64,000 nucleotides of DNA, taken from the NCBI GenBank assembly GCA_946807835.1, contig OX327683.1, positions 33,167,001-33,231,000 of the forward strand. The letters are read 5' to 3'. The notes below the pieces were generated by a model, which was not told where the DNA came from, ran no database searches, and was given only the letters and a program-made list of their open reading frames with translations. The stretch is from Ailanthus altissimus (Eukaryota; Streptophyta; Magnoliopsida; Sapindales; Simaroubaceae). A program made the position numbers and the translations under genes. Positions 1 to 13,688 of this stretch are shown here, in pieces (the stretch's first letter is position 1; each line of letters starts with the position of its first letter).

Positions 1-94
1 TATCGTTGGAGTTATTTCCAAAAATCGTTAAAACTCAAAACTCTGGCTGAAGGAAGAAAGCTCACAAAAGAATTTTAGAATTTGTCGAAATTCA

Positions 95-3000
95 ATGTCA
101 ATGGAGAATTTATCCACTACGATAGGACCCAGGGGTCTGATAAAGAGGTACGAATTTGTCAGAGTGATAGTTCAATGCTTGTATTCATTAGGGTACCAAA
201 AGTCTGCTTCTTGTTTGGAGTCTGAATCTGGAGTTTCATACAAATCGTCGGAATTTGAAGAGCTGGAATTGCAAATAGTTAGCGGAGATTGGAACGCTTG
301 TGTTAATACTCTTAATGGAATTACGGATTTGAAAGATGAGATAAGGGCCTCGGTGTTGTTTCTGGTATTCAAGCAGTGTTTTGTGGAGCACTTGAATCGC
401 GGGGATGATTCTTTGGCCTTGAATGTGTTGAGGAAACAGGTTCCTTCATTGCAAATGAGCAAGGAGAAGGTTCACAACCTTGCTTCTAGTATACTTTGCT
501 CCAAGGAGATGGAGTTGGGTAAACTTGACGAGGGTGCTATTTTGGAGTTGCGAAAAGGGTTGTTGGCAGAGTTGGAAAGATTGTTCCCTCCACCAATTGT
601 GGTGCCTGAGAGAAGGTTGGAACATCTTGTTGAGACTGCAGTTACATCACAGATTGATTCGTGTGTGTATCACAATTCACAGGTTGAAGTTTCGCTTTAT
701 GAGGATCATTGTTGTCGTAGAGATCAGATGCCCACAGAGACTGTGCAGGTGTGTTTCTTGCTACTGTTCAAATTGAACCATTACTGATCTGATAAGTGTA
801 GTGCTACTTGAAGAAAATAAATGGAGAGAAGTTAGTAATTTTTTAAAATTCTCTCTAATTATTTCAGTTTGTTGAATGTGGAGTATTTCTAGCTGATCTG
901 TTGGTTAACTTACATTGATGGAGTGTCTGTACTCTTTCATTAGGATGTTTGAGAGTTGTATCTTGGAAGTGCTAAATACTCTGTGCTAGGAATATAAAAT
1001 AAGAAAGGCCAAGGATTAAGGCATTTTTCATTTGTAGAATATTGTCCGTTGCCTCTCTCAAATCTTTATAACCTACGAGTCGCATGAAGATGAGACCATT
1101 CAAAGAGTTGATACAAGATATGATTTTTTTTCTCCGGATCTTTGTTTTTGAAAATTATCCATGATACACAGAATAACAATATTGATTCATTTTCTTTGTA
1201 ACCAAGATTTGGCGATGAGAATGGAAATTTCAAGTTCACATGATTATAGTACCTTTATTTCTAATGTAATAATAAGGTCCAGATTGGAGGTCAATTACAC
1301 ATTTACTACTATATTAATGAAACAATAAGCTACTAGTTTATGTGTTACAAAAGGTTGTATATTTTTCTTTTGGCATGGTGACCCAAGCCACAAACATGCA
1401 CATATATTTCTGTTTATCTTTCTTAACCATGTTAATTTATACGTAGCCTAGCAAGAATGAAAGAACGAATTGAAAACGATATATTTTCACAGTTCCACCT
1501 TTGTCAAATCTTGTGAGGTGCAGGTGATTAAGTCATTATTTCAAAATTACAAAGGTTTTTCCACTTTCTGTTAGATGTTTGTAAGATAATGTATTGCATC
1601 ACAAATGGTTCAAGAGTGTTCTCTGAATTCTCAGTCCAGCATGGTAGGACTTGAATCCAATATATAGTGTACACATTTCTTTAAATTGCTAATTCTTTAA
1701 GATAATTGTTTTTAGTTGCAATAGAAGAAAAATGTTATCTATGTGTAACCCAGGAAACAATATGTGAAACATGATTTATGCCAAATGATTTCTTGTTTTG
1801 ATTGCTAACAGCAGGTTTATTATTCTATATATTTAAGACATGTATCATACCCTCATGATTTCTCATTGTTCCAGATACTGACTGAGCATAAGAATGAAGT
1901 TTGGTTTGTACAATTTTCTAATAGTGGGAAGTACTTAGCCTCTTCATCAAGTGATTGCACAGCCATCATATGGAAGGTATGGTTCATATTACCGTGATTT
2001 TCCCATTAGAGGTTTTAGCGTCAAGTTTCTCTGTGAAACTCTGATGGTAAGTTGTTGCATTAAAATGGACATACTTGCACCTATTCACAAACAATGTAAA
2101 CATTTGAAATTTTGTTCTTGCAGAGTATTAGCCCTAGATTGTAAATAATGCTTTTAAGTGGTAACATTGAACTTATTGAATGAAATAATGAAAATAAAAA
2201 TGGTTTAGAACTAGATTTTTTATTGGAGTCAAATTTGAAGAACCTTGGGAAGTTTGATGTCGTTTAGTGATGGTAATAGTTTTTTAGTACTCGAAAAACA
2301 TATGATGGTTGCTTAAGCTTACATGTTAGTGAATACTCTTTGATGTCTAGGTTGCCACGTCAACTTACAAAGTGATTCATTCTTTTGTAATTCTTCTGCT
2401 AGGTGCTGGAAGACGGTAAATTGACATTGAAACACACACTCCGAAGTCACCAAAACCCAGTTTCCTTTGTGGCATGGAGCCCTGATGACACAAAGTTGCT
2501 CACATGCGGAAATGCAGAAGTTCTCAAGCTGTGGGATGTGGAAACAGGTATATGCAAGCATACATTTGGCGATCATAGCTTCTTTGTCAGCTCATGTGCT
2601 TGGTTTCCCGACTCAAAGCGACTTGTCTGTGGCAGTTTTGACCCTGAGAAGGGCATCTTCATGTTGGACTGTGATGGGAATGAAATAAAAGCATGGAGGG
2701 GGGTGAGGATGCCCAAGGTTTTGGATCTTGTTGTGACACCGGATGGAGAAAATCTTATCAGTGTTTTATCGGAGAAAGAAATTCGAATATTAAATTTGGG
2801 GACAAATGCTGAGAGGGTCATCTCCGAGGAGCATGCAGTCACATCCCTTTCAGTTTCGATAGATAGTAAGTTCTTTATTGTCAACTTAAATAGCGAAGAG
2901 ATCCACATGTGGGATGTTGCTGGAAAGTGGGAAAAGCCATTTAAGTATATGGGCCATCAGCAAAACAAATATGTGATCCGTTCCTGCTTTGGTGGGTTGG

Positions 3001-3776
3001 ATAGTACATTTATTGCCAGTGGCAGTGAGAATTCTGAGGTATGCTTACTTTTTTCCCCCTTCTGCAGACATTCTGAGTTCTTGTATACAAAGAATTCAGA
3101 TGTGTGCATATGTACATTTAATGATTTTCTCTACTTTCTTTGTTCATCTGATGTTGCTTTTTTCTCTGTACTTGCTTTATTTTCGGATTGCAATTTGCAA
3201 TGCCATTTTAACTTGACATTTGATTTGGAGAGAGTTGTTTTTTCTTCAAAGCAATTCATTTTTTGACTCGAAACTATTATGCTTTTTCATTGCTTACCTT
3301 CTCATCAGATGTAATGCATCATGTGCACAATGATTAGCATCTTCAACATGTCATCTAGCCAGATGGTAACTATAGAGTGGTCTTCTTCATTCTTTTGTTC
3401 ATCATTCTGGCCTCTGGAAGGATGATGTTTCTATCTCACTCATGCATCTGTAACCATAATCATGCACAGGCATGCAGAACGCATAGAAAAATCTGAGTTT
3501 GTGCACTTGTAAGCACTGATCCATTCATTCACTTTCCAGTATTTGGTGAAGCAAATGGAACTTTCTGATTTCATTTATTTATTTTCTCCATCTTATCAGG
3601 TCTATATCTGGAATCGGCAAAATTCTAAGCCAATTGAAATTTTATCTGGCCATTCACTGACTGTAAACTGTGTAAGCTGGAACCCTAAAAGGCCTCAGAT
3701 GTTGGCGTCAGCCAGTGATGATCATACAATCCGTATCTGGGGACCAAGCAATTCCAAGAAGACGCTGACCGAATAG
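95..3776 (+). CDS. WDR26/GID7-like LisH-CTLH-WD40 protein (4 exons)
   Basis: Exons 95-748, 1875-1976, 2403-3038 and 3600-3776 join in phase 0 at GT-AG junctions to give 522 residues. A LisH motif lies at about residues 12-45 (SLGYQKSASCLESESG) and a CTLH region at about 48-105. From about residue 218 seven WD40 repeats can be counted, ending in IWK, LWD, FMLD, RILN, MWD, IWN and IWG. Known of the family: WDR26/Gid7 proteins are scaffolds of the GID/CTLH ubiquitin ligase, and the WD40 propeller is a protein-docking surface. Function here is inferred from domain order. The first ATG was chosen; a second ATG two codons later is also possible. The C terminus ends right after the last repeat. Paralogues such as Arabidopsis WDR26 are somewhat longer at the N terminus, so assignment to a particular paralogue is uncertain. 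Confidence 0.92.
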
Positions 3777-4134
3777 CTCATTTGAACAGAGGAGAAATTC
3801 ATCTTCAGGTCCTTTGTATTGCGTCCATCCTTTTGCAATAGTTATTCATTTATAAATTTGTATATTTGTAATACTCGTTCTTTAGAGACTGTAAATTTTT
3901 TAAAAAAAATATTAAATTTGCAAAAAAATTATCCAAAGTTTTATTTAAGTTTAAGGATAAGAAGGTGAGATGATGTTTAGAATTTTATATGTGTAATATT
4001 TGAGAATACGTTTGTTATAAAAAAAAAAGGATAAATAATAATAAGAGAGACGTGTGTATAAGGAAACAAATAAGAGGTGTGTGTGCGAGGAAACAAAAAA
4101 GAGACGGAATGTGGGAGAGAAAAAAAGTGTGTTT
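3777..4134. other. 3' flank of the WDR26-like gene
   Basis: This stretch is AT-rich with no coding signal. It probably includes the 3' untranslated region and poly(A) signals of the upstream gene; T/A-rich stretches around 3850-3900 are candidates. A purine-rich tract leads into the SINE-like insert. Confidence 0.5.
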
Positions 4135-4155
4135 AAGAGTAGTTATTAAAGAGAG
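4135..4155 (+). repeat. left target-site duplication of the SINE-like insert
   Basis: This 21-bp repeat (core GAGTAGTTATTAAAGA) matches 4264-4284 with one mismatch and directly borders the insert. Confidence 0.75.
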
Positions 4156-4263
4156 CATGGGGGCTCAAAGGACTCACATCCCCACCTGGGTTCGACCCCT
4201 CCTCCCCCTAGGTGGTGCGGAAATGATGATAAATATTGTAATCCCCTCCTTCAAAAAAAAAAA
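4156..4263 (+). mobile_element. short SINE-like retroposon with poly(A) tail
   Basis: A 108-bp insert carries an RNA polymerase III B-box match (GGTTCGACCCC, 4189-4199) and ends in a run of A. It is flanked by near-identical 21-bp direct repeats (4135-4155 and 4264-4284, differing at one base), the size expected from LINE-driven target-primed insertion. No convincing A box is visible, so the copy may be 5'-truncated. Insertion on the plus strand is inferred from the tail and B box. Confidence 0.75.
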
Positions 4264-4284
4264 AAGAGTAGTTATTAAAGAAAG
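4264..4284 (+). repeat. right target-site duplication of the SINE-like insert
   Basis: This is the second copy of the 21-bp target repeat. It follows the A-tail directly. Confidence 0.75.
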
Positions 4285-7200
4285 AGTAATTATGGGTTAA
4301 AGAAATTTGAGATTGATTATTGAGGGAAAGAAAATGCTGGGAAAAAAAGAAGAATCTGAAATAAATCCAGATTGATCCGTTTGAATTGCAAGTGAATTAA
4401 CTATTTAAATAAGTTTTTGATATTTATAGATATTTAATTTTCATTTCAGATGAGTTATCAATTAAAACAGTTTATGTTTCAATACAATTCTATTATATAG
4501 TTTTGCAGTTTTGCGTGTTTAATCAATAGCCTTAGTCATTTTTTTTTTTTTTTTGTTTTCAATTTTGAGGGAAAAAAAAGAGGGAGAGAGCACGTAAAGA
4601 CTTTAAGTGGCCATAGAATTGAAGAATACATATGATACTGATTCATGACTTATTATTTTGCCATCAACTTTACGAGAGCATGCATATATTTTGTTTTTGT
4701 GGTATGTGAAGTTTAGTTATATTTCAAAAAAATATTTCCTGAAATTATTATAGTTGTACGTTTCTTTTACAGTTCGTTAAAGTTATTTTCCATTTTTTTT
4801 AACGGTCATTATTGGCATTAAATCAGAGAGATTATATATATTCGGAAGTTGACTTTTCTGCTATTGGATAACTCTTTTCCTTAGTGGTAGTACTTCTCGT
4901 TTTCCACTGATTGGCTAAAACAGTGTGTTCATTATTTGATTTCATTTACTTGATATTTAGAAATGCCGATTTTCAGTTAATTAAGTAATTTAAATTGTCC
5001 TATATTTCTTAAAGACAACTTGAATATCATTTTTAGTAAATATTTACGGTAGAAATAAAAATATATACATAAATAACACAATAATTGCATATGATTTCAT
5101 AATTATCATAATTTACTCTACTACCATAAAGCAATAGCTGTATATATTAGTTTTGAGTAATAAATAACTTTATTATTTGTAAACAAATTATTCTAGCCTT
5201 ATTATTTCAAAGGATCAAGCTATGATAAATAATTGTTTTGTGTAATACAAAATTTTTACAAGTTGTTGTGGTGTTAATAATTATTTTAGTTAAATTTGGA
5301 TTTTTGATTTTATAGAATATATATTTACGTAAAAGGTAAATTTTTAATTTAATAATTTTTTTAGTTTATAACGTGTTCTTGAAAATTAAACTTAATTTCA
5401 CGTAAAATCAAATTGAGATTTTCTCTTACAAGCAAAAACAAATTTGAAAATTTTCATACATTTAATTTCATTCAAAATTTTTACTGCGTTTTAGATTAAG
5501 GATATGTTTTAAAATATTTTCAAGAGTTACTGTTAATATATATATTTTAATAAATAGTGATAATAATAAATAAGGGTGCCACACCTATAACCATTTTGAC
5601 TGTTTTATTGGTAGGAGAATTCGTTATATAATATTTTTATTGTATCTTACTTGAATGACCAGTTGTTTTAGATCTTTAATACTTGTTTCTTTATTTAGCA
5701 TACATAGTTGGTAAATAAATTTCACAATAATTATTATTTTAGTTATTAATCTTTAATTATTTAGTATGTATTCTCCCTTATTTAGTTATAGGTTAAAATA
5801 TAAATTTTTAAAACTCGTTTAAGTATACACAGATATTTTAGACTGTATGTTTAAACGCTTAACTTTTTAAAGGATAATTTTACACATGCATATACGACTA
5901 GTTAATATTTTATTTTATCTGTACGATGTAATACTGTCTAAGTGTATGACTAACTTATCCCTTTTTACTATGTCCATGTCTTAATAATTATAATGAGTGA
6001 ATAATCAATTATTCTATTGAATACTTGTTTAAGTGAACTTTTCAATTAATAGTATAGTTTCTAATTTAGTAGCTCAACGAGTTTATTTTATAAATATATA
6101 AAAAATTTACAAAATTTTTTAATTTAATTTTTAGCATTCTCTTTTAATTTATTGGCTCATAATTTGTTCATAGATAAATTAAAACTTTACAAAGTTTTCA
6201 GTTATACAATTTTCAGCTACATAGATAAAATAAAAAAAATTAGAAATTTATTGGTTACATAGATAAATGATAATTATATAAGATTTTCAACTAAATAGAT
6301 AAATAATTTTTTTTTAAGATTTTCAACTACATAATATTATTTCTTGATACTGCATCTATGAATTTTGAGTACATCCTAAAATAATTTATCCACATTATAT
6401 TAGTATAATTAACAAAGTATAAAATAAAAAATATTTTAATAAAATAAAATATCTCTTCACAAAGTTTGTATTCACCTTATTTTTTTTTATATTTTTTTCT
6501 CTTTAGGTTGTTATATTTTTAACTAATCAGTGTTAAATTTTTTAAAGTTGATTTTTAAGTCATGTAATAATTTTTATTTATTTTTCAATTGTTAGATACT
6601 TATTGAAAACATTTGGATTTATATTTATTTTAAATAATTTCATATTATTAAATTTATATTTATTTAAGATCATTTCATATTATTTAATTTGTTGTCACAA
6701 GTTAAATATTCTTCCTTGTTATATTTTGTGAATGATTTTAAGTTAAATAAATTTTGGCGAGTTTAACTCAAGTTAATAGTAGTTAAGAGTTACAACATTT
6801 CCTAATTTTATAAGAGGCCGGGTCGGGTCGTTTCACCATTGGCAATTATTCACCCAGTTCAATCTTGATACTTAGCATCTGTAAATACCCTTTTCTTGTT
6901 TTTCCTTTCTCCTTCTTGGGTCTATCAAATTTTGCAAATTTAGTCTAGATGACAGTTCTTCAACCTGTTATAGAAAGTTAATTTCAATTTGCTTAGATCA
7001 AACTTAGATAATAAAACATTGTATTTATGTATTTCTATCAGAAATGAATTCGTTTTCCCGCAACTCTTAAGACAAGTTTTAGGCTACTGTCCATATGTTT
7101 AGTCCCAGAATGAGTTTCCCACCTCCTGAAAATCAAGGCATTCTTTGTAATTTTGCTGCAATGGCTTCTGGCTCTGGGTTAAGGCAGTTTGCCGAAGCCA

Positions 7201-8140
7201 AAGCCAAGATAGCTAGATATTCTTTGTTCATTTTGTTTCACCGACGATGCTTTGCTCTTATATCTATTTGGCAAAACAGAAACAACAGAATGCAGATGGT
7301 GCGTTGTACAATCTTTTAAAAGTATTTTCATTTATTTATTATTTTTTAAAGAATACCGCATATATTGTTTTATCCAAAAATATTTCTTGTGGAATTTTAA
7401 CAAGTTCAGTTTAACTAATGTCAACAAGTTTGAAGAATTTTTAATTGAAGTCTCTCTGCTCTTTCTTGGTGTAAAATTTAATCATATTTAAAGAAGATGG
7501 AATCTAATTCAACCTTATTTTACATGGATCAACATTCAATTTAATCTTATCTAAACAAATTAAATTATGTGAGCTACATAATGAGCTAAATTGAAATTCA
7601 CACACTTCATCAAAGTTCATATATTCATATTAAACGTTAAAATTTTGTTTTTGGACTTTATTACTTGATTAGGCAATAGGCATAAACTCAAAAATTTTCA
7701 ACATTATCAATTTTGTTTTGAGTTTGAACAATTTCTTTTGGAGAAAAAAAATACTCAAATTAAATAAATAAAATATAGATTTTGGAAAAACTTGTTGACC
7801 TCATAAAAATTATATTAAAGTTGAATCAGTTTAGGTTAATTGACTAATTTAGATAAGTTTAATGGGAAGGGGGTCGGGGCTCAACGTTTTAACCGACACC
7901 TTAGCTTATCACCACCAGAAGGTCATTTTGGTCAAATATGGAAAAAGTGTTGCGGTAAATAACATAACCGGCCATCAAATCACGAATAAATATTCTCGCT
8001 TCTTCCCGGTTAAGCCCACCTGGCTTAACCTCTCGGCTTTAGCTTTAGGTTTTGTCGCCATTTGAAATCCCCGAATTAACACGCAGATTCCAAATTGCTC
8101 ATTCGAGACCGGCGGAATTTGCGAAATTAGGGTTCCGGAT
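4285..8140. other. AT-rich intergenic region
   Basis: About 3.9 kb separates the two WD40 genes. Most is very AT-rich with no coding signal. Near 6190-6335 there are degenerate copies of a phrase like TTTTCAACTACATAGATAAA. At 7095-7319 an open frame contains a GC-richer, coding-looking stretch (SFPPPENQGILCNFAAMASG and on to AEAKAKIAR) that I do not recognise; it may be a gene fragment. From about 7860 the sequence becomes less AT-rich and likely holds the promoter and leader of the next gene. Confidence 0.5.
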
Positions 8141-8173
8141 ATGCATCTCCTCTCAATTCCATCTTATTTGTAA
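8141..8173 (+). promoter_or_regulatory. possible upstream ORF in the leader of the AMBRA1-like gene
   Basis: An ATG followed by nine more codons and TAA (MHLLSIPSYL) ends 49 bases before the chosen start. If the transcript begins upstream of 8141 this would be a uORF that could lower translation of the main frame. The transcript start is not visible from sequence. Confidence 0.35.
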
Positions 8174-8222
8174 AATAATTATCATATTGTTGTTAATTTT
8201 CTTATGACATTTCGGTAGAGCA

Positions 8223-11200
8223 ATGACAGGACTTACCTGGCCACACGACCAAAATTCTTTCCGATCGCATCATCATATTCACCACCGGTAGAATTTCGAA
8301 TCCCTCGATTTGATTTCAATTGGACGAAATTTTGTTTAATTATGTACTTTTTAAAAAAATAATTGTTCTGATCCATTTAATCTATCGCTACCTTGGAGCT
8401 ATTTAGTTTCCGGTTTTGATAAAAACTGATTAGATTGTCGAGTTGTATTAGTTTTTAGAATGATTTTAAGACGAATCAGGACGGAGGTTTTTTTTTTTTT
8501 TTTGAAATTTCCAGTTTTATGCCTTTTTCTTGTTGGTTATTTTGGTTTGATTTGTAGTCTCTCTTACCGTGTGGCATTTTGCAATAATCCATTTTAGTTC
8601 TAGAAATGTTTCGCGTTTGTTAGCACAAAGGGAGATTTTGCCTAAAAGAAAATCTGTGCCGAAGAGGCAATGGGGAGACGTTTCTAGATCAAATGGTTGT
8701 GATTCCAATGATGAATCAGTAAGAGATGCAAAACGTGGTCTTCTTTCATGGTAAGCCAAGTTCTCAATGGAACAATGCTATTGGAAAACAGGGACTTTTT
8801 TTTTTTTCTTTATTATGGAGCGGAGTTGTTTGTATTGAATGCTAATATTTTTAATTCTATTACAGGGTTGAGGCAGAATCATTGCGGAATTTATCGGCCA
8901 AGTATTGTCCTTTGGTGCCTCCTCCAAGGTCAACTATTGCTGCAGCATTTAGTCCTGATGGAAAAACGATTGCATCTACACAGTAAGTATTCAGCTTTTT
9001 GTGTTTTTTTATCGATTCTAATGTATCTCTATCTCTGTATTTTAAGCTAACAATTTTTTGAAAATCACAGCGGTGACCACACTGTAAAGATAATTGATTG
9101 CCAAACTGGAAACTGCTTGAAGGTGTTGAGTGGTCATCGGAGGACACCATGGGTGGTAAGTTATGTGTTCTGCAAGTATGCACCAAGTAATCCTCGATTT
9201 TGCTCTTCTCATATTTAGCTGATAACATTTCTCATCTGTTCTTCGTGTGGCATCTTTAATGATATCCTTCCTCTAAAATTGATAACTTTTTGATAGAATT
9301 TTATTACAGAAGTTAAGTAGGACTATACAAAGCCTTCTTTTAGTGATTTTGCAGAGGCTTAGGGAAGTCATTTTTAGGCATCTTTTTGTACTTAGGCTAA
9401 TATCTTCCATAAAAATTTTCGGTAACATTTTCTCTGATGGTTTGGAGTTTCTGTGATGGGAAAATAGTGCTTTGGGCTTCCAGTAAGGAGGCTAATATGG
9501 TAGGCTTTCAAGTGCATTTGATGTTTTTATATGTTATTCCAAAAAGAAGGTTTGAAGCAAAGTCGACATGTGACAATGCAATTTATTGAATGACAAAATG
9601 TAGTTGTTTTTATATTTCTAGTGCTAAAGGAGCATTTACAGGTTAGGTTCCACCCATTACATCCGGAAATACTTGCAAGTGGGAGCTTGGATCATGAAGT
9701 TCGCTTATGGGATGCAAACACATCAGAGTGTATAGGATCGCGTGATTTCTGTAATAATACCGACTTCTACTCTTTTAGCTCTGTAGAAGTGTGTTTAAAT
9801 TTCTCATCTAAAAGCCCATATTATTGTCCTCACGTGGTGAATCCAATTGCTGGATTTTCTTTTCCTGTCTGATAGATCGTCCCATTGCTTCCATTGCTTT
9901 CCATGCTGAAGGAGAACTCCTTGCTGTTGCGTCAGGTCACAAGGTGGTGATTTTTGGACTTGAACTTCTTCCTACATAGTTCTATTTTGCATTAAGGTTC
10001 TGCCCTGTCCCTAGATCTCATGTTATTGACTCTTGAAATTGTGTATCAGTTGTACATATGGCTCTACAACAACAGAGGGGAAGCTTCCTCACCGATAATT
10101 GTGCTGAAGACCAGGCGTTCACTTCGAGCTGTACATTTTCATCCACATGGTGCTCCATTTCTATTGACAGCTGAGGTGAATTATGCTATGAGTGTTTAGT
10201 TGATTATTGACTCGTTCAATCATATAGATTACAATATTGTACTGATATGCAGGTCAATGATCTTGACTCTTCAGATTCATCAATGACAAGGGCAACATCT
10301 CCGGGTTACTTGCGCTACCCTCCTCCTGCTGTTTTTGTGGCAAATGCTCCATCCAATGACCGTGTTAACATGGCTGCTGAACTCCCACTCATGTCCTTTC
10401 CTTTCTTGTTTGTGCCCCCGGTTTCTATAGATGATTCAAGAATAGATTTGCAACATGCTAATAGGCATGTCAGTTCAAGTATCATGCAGGTGGACTCATC
10501 TGCTTCCATGCACTTCCAATCAGATGCAAATGTAGCAGAGCAGCAAGATGGTACAATGTCTGCCATGGAAACTTTCCCTGTGATTCCTCCTGGCACGTAC
10601 CCCAGCACAGAAGATATTGTAAATAATTCTTTCCCTAATGGGATAGAAACTGGTGTTTCTGACCATGCAGTGGATGCTATGGATACTGATGAAATGCAGC
10701 AGCCGCCTGTAAGGGAAAGCCGACAAGGTAACTCTGCGAACCTAGATTCTCTTGGTGGTGCAATGAGGGGAATAACGCCTCACATATCTAGTCAAGCGGT
10801 TGTCACTGGCATTGAATTTGGGCAACTGCAACACCTTGTACCTAATAGAGATCGAACTTTTTGGGAGCTACCATTCTTGCAAGGATGGCTAATGGGTCAA
10901 AGCCAAGCTGGTGTTCCTTCAATGCTTCCTCTTAATGGTGGTAGTCGTGATCATTCAGTTCAATATATGGATTCTTCATCGACATCTCATCAATCTCCTT
11001 ATAGTGTGGAGGCAGCAGTGGCTTCTGTAGTGCCCAGCAGCATCCCCCTATCTGGGCTTCCAGGACGATCTGGCCGGCATCATATTCCACACTCCCGTTT
11101 CTCTGTTTCTGAATCTGGACAAGATGCTGCTTCCAGCAGTTCCCTGCAACAAGGCATCGAGTCTCAACCCATCATAAGTAGAATTCAGTCTGAAATTGCC

Positions 11201-13688
11201 ACATCACTGGCAGCTGCAGCAGCTGCAGAGTTGCCTTGCACTGTGAAGCTCCGAATATGGTCACATGATATAAAAAATCCTTGTACCTTGCTTAATGGTG
11301 AAAGATGTCGCTTGACAATACCACATGCAGTGCTTTGCAGGTAAAAGTTTTGGTATCTTGTTTATATGATTCTATTCTCAAATTTATTGTCATCATGCTA
11401 CAGACCGTGCTTTTGTTCTGAAAATAATATATAAAAATTATAATTTTTTCCCAATTAATTATACTTTTATAGTTTCAATATGTTTGAATAATAGCATTGC
11501 TCGGCCATATGTGTTTGCAGTGAAATGGGTGCCCATTTTTCACCTTGTGGGAGATTTTTAGCTGCCTGTGTTGCTTGCATGCTTCCTTACACAGAAGCTG
11601 ATCCGGGTTTACAAACATTAGTCCATCAAGAACCTGGGGCTGGAACATCCCCTACTCGGCACCCTATTTCAGCACACCAAGTTATGTACGAGCTTCACAT
11701 ATATTCTCTTGAGGAGTCAACGTAAGGCTCAATCTCTTCATCATTTGTTTTGAAATTGTCTCTCTTTTATTCTCTGATCTGATTGATGGTTATTTAATGT
11801 TTTGGTACAGTTTCGGTTCAGTGCTTGCATCACGGGCAATTAGAGCTGCTCATTGTTTGACTTCAATTCAGGTTGGTTTAATAGATGAGCAGGTTATTAC
11901 ATTTCAGTTATTTAGAACTGACCTTTCTGTCACTTTTGCATCATAACTGACCTTATATGTACCAGAAACTAATTTTCTGCACGAGTGTCTAATCAATATG
12001 TTAAAAGTTTTCTTTATGCATTAATATCAGTAAGTGATTTGTGATGGTCCTTGGTGTCATGAGAGATTAATTTAGAATTAATCATATTCCATAGCTAAAT
12101 TTATGGCCAATCACATTTGGAATGATGTTTTGGAACCCAAAGGATAGAGAATTGAAAACAATATATATCTAAAATTTGAATAATAGTGTTATAATAATAG
12201 GGCTGTTTTTAGTTGATCCAAAAACATTATATGGAACAGCATTTATATAGTATAGATGATGCTTGTTTGTTGGCCTTTTTTTTTAACACTTATAGTCACT
12301 GTATGATATTCTCAAATCTTACCTCTTGCACTCTAGGCCGGCTTATCTTCAAATGGATGTTTTTTTTTTCTTTGTTTTTCTTGAGCACTCAATGTGCTAT
12401 TGCAGTTTATGTGAGAGAAGATGTGCAGTGTTGAAGTAGGCAATTTCTATAACAAGTTACTTTGTTGTGCTAATGCTAGAGTTCTTGCCTATTTGAGGCA
12501 AAGAATAGACTCATTGATTCTGTGGGGAACTTCGAAATGTTTGAGTTATGACGTTGTGGTCTTGTCTTGTTGAAATTTACCATTCTAAGAAGTTGGGCCT
12601 GAGGAGAAGAGTTACCCTTGATTCTTGGATGTACTTTAGGGAATGCTTAAATTCTTTTGAAAGACCATGGTATTAAGATAGCAATTTGATATTTTGGACA
12701 CTGATTTGGAGAGACGGTATGCTTGTGAATATGGTTCTTGGTAATTGAGAACGGAAATTTCTTGCTTAAATATTGAACTTTGTATATTCATCTTATTTTT
12801 TAATTTTACTACTGCAAAACCTTCTCTTGATATACTCTTATGGGCATAAATGTCTGAAATCATGCAAATATGTCCAGTTATGCTTACATATTTTGTGCCG
12901 CATATGCAGTTTTCTCCCACTTCTGAGCATATATTGCTAGCATATGGTCGACGTCATGGTTCTCTTCTTAAAAGTATTGTCGTTGATGGGGAATCAACAT
13001 CACCTATTTACACTGTTCTGGAGGTAAAAGTTCCCAACTTCCCTCCTACTTTCTTGTAGTTCATTAATGTGTTTTTCCCGCGAGGCAATAAAGTGACTTT
13101 ACTGAAGAAGTGAGAAAGCCCTTTAAAATTAGTGAAGTATGGTAGCTACATTCATAATTACCCTGCACTAGAAAGTGTGAAGCTGCTGGCTCTGCTTTTG
13201 CTGACAGCACAACTTTGCAATAGCTTTTTTGGTGCTTGACTTAGCAACACAAACTTACCCATACTCTTGAGGGAAAAAAAATGTAGAAAGTGATTGTACA
13301 TTGAATAGGTATTTATTTCATTGATTTTTTGAACTATAATGCTGGTTAAAGCTGTAAGCAATTGACTTGAAGCCTAATCCTCATTCAGGTTTACAGAGTT
13401 TCAGATATGGAACTTGTGAGAGTGCTTCCTAGTGCAGAGGATGAGGTCAATGTTGCTTGTTTTCATCCTTTTGCAGGAGGAGGTCTCGTTTATGGTACCA
13501 AGGTTGGCTGTCAATGTGCTCAAGGTGATGTTGCATTTTGTCTTTCTATATTCTTTTAACTGACTAAACTGTTATGCTGTAAAATGCAGGAAGGGAAACT
13601 TAGGGTCCTTCAGTATGATGGTGCTCATGGTGCAAACTGCAGTGGACCAAATTATTTTGCTGCAGAAAACATGGCAGAGGTAGAGTAG
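8223..13688 (+). CDS. AMBRA1/DCAF3-like WD40 protein (13 exons)
   Basis: Exons 8223-8287, 8598-8750, 8866-8982, 9071-9155, 9642-9750, 9876-9943, 10050-10175, 10253-11340, 11521-11721, 11811-11871, 12910-13023, 13389-13502 and 13590-13688 all join in frame at GT-AG sites, giving 799 residues. N-terminal WD40 repeats are visible (AAFSPDGKTIAS, GDHTVKIIDCQTG, LSGHRRTPWV, HPEILASGSLDHEVRLWD, LYIWLY). A long Ser/Pro-rich middle is encoded mostly by the 1088-bp exon. A C-terminal half-propeller follows (FSPCGRFLAAC, FSPTSEHILLAYGRRHGSLL, VNVACFHPFAGGGLVYGTKEGKL). This split layout is typical of plant relatives of AMBRA1, a CUL4-DDB1 substrate receptor involved in autophagy and cell-cycle control in animals. 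The plant role is inferred only. The tenth intron (11872-12909) is unusually long. Confidence 0.9.

Noticed and set aside
1951..2148. 65-codon plus-strand frame
   Set aside because: It overlaps the second exon of the WDR26-like gene out of frame and runs into its intron.
4052..4300. 82-codon plus-strand frame
   Set aside because: It spans the SINE-like insert and both target repeats, so it is not a gene.
8860..9228. 122-codon minus-strand frame
   Set aside because: It runs antisense across exons 3-4 and introns of the AMBRA1-like gene and has no family signature.
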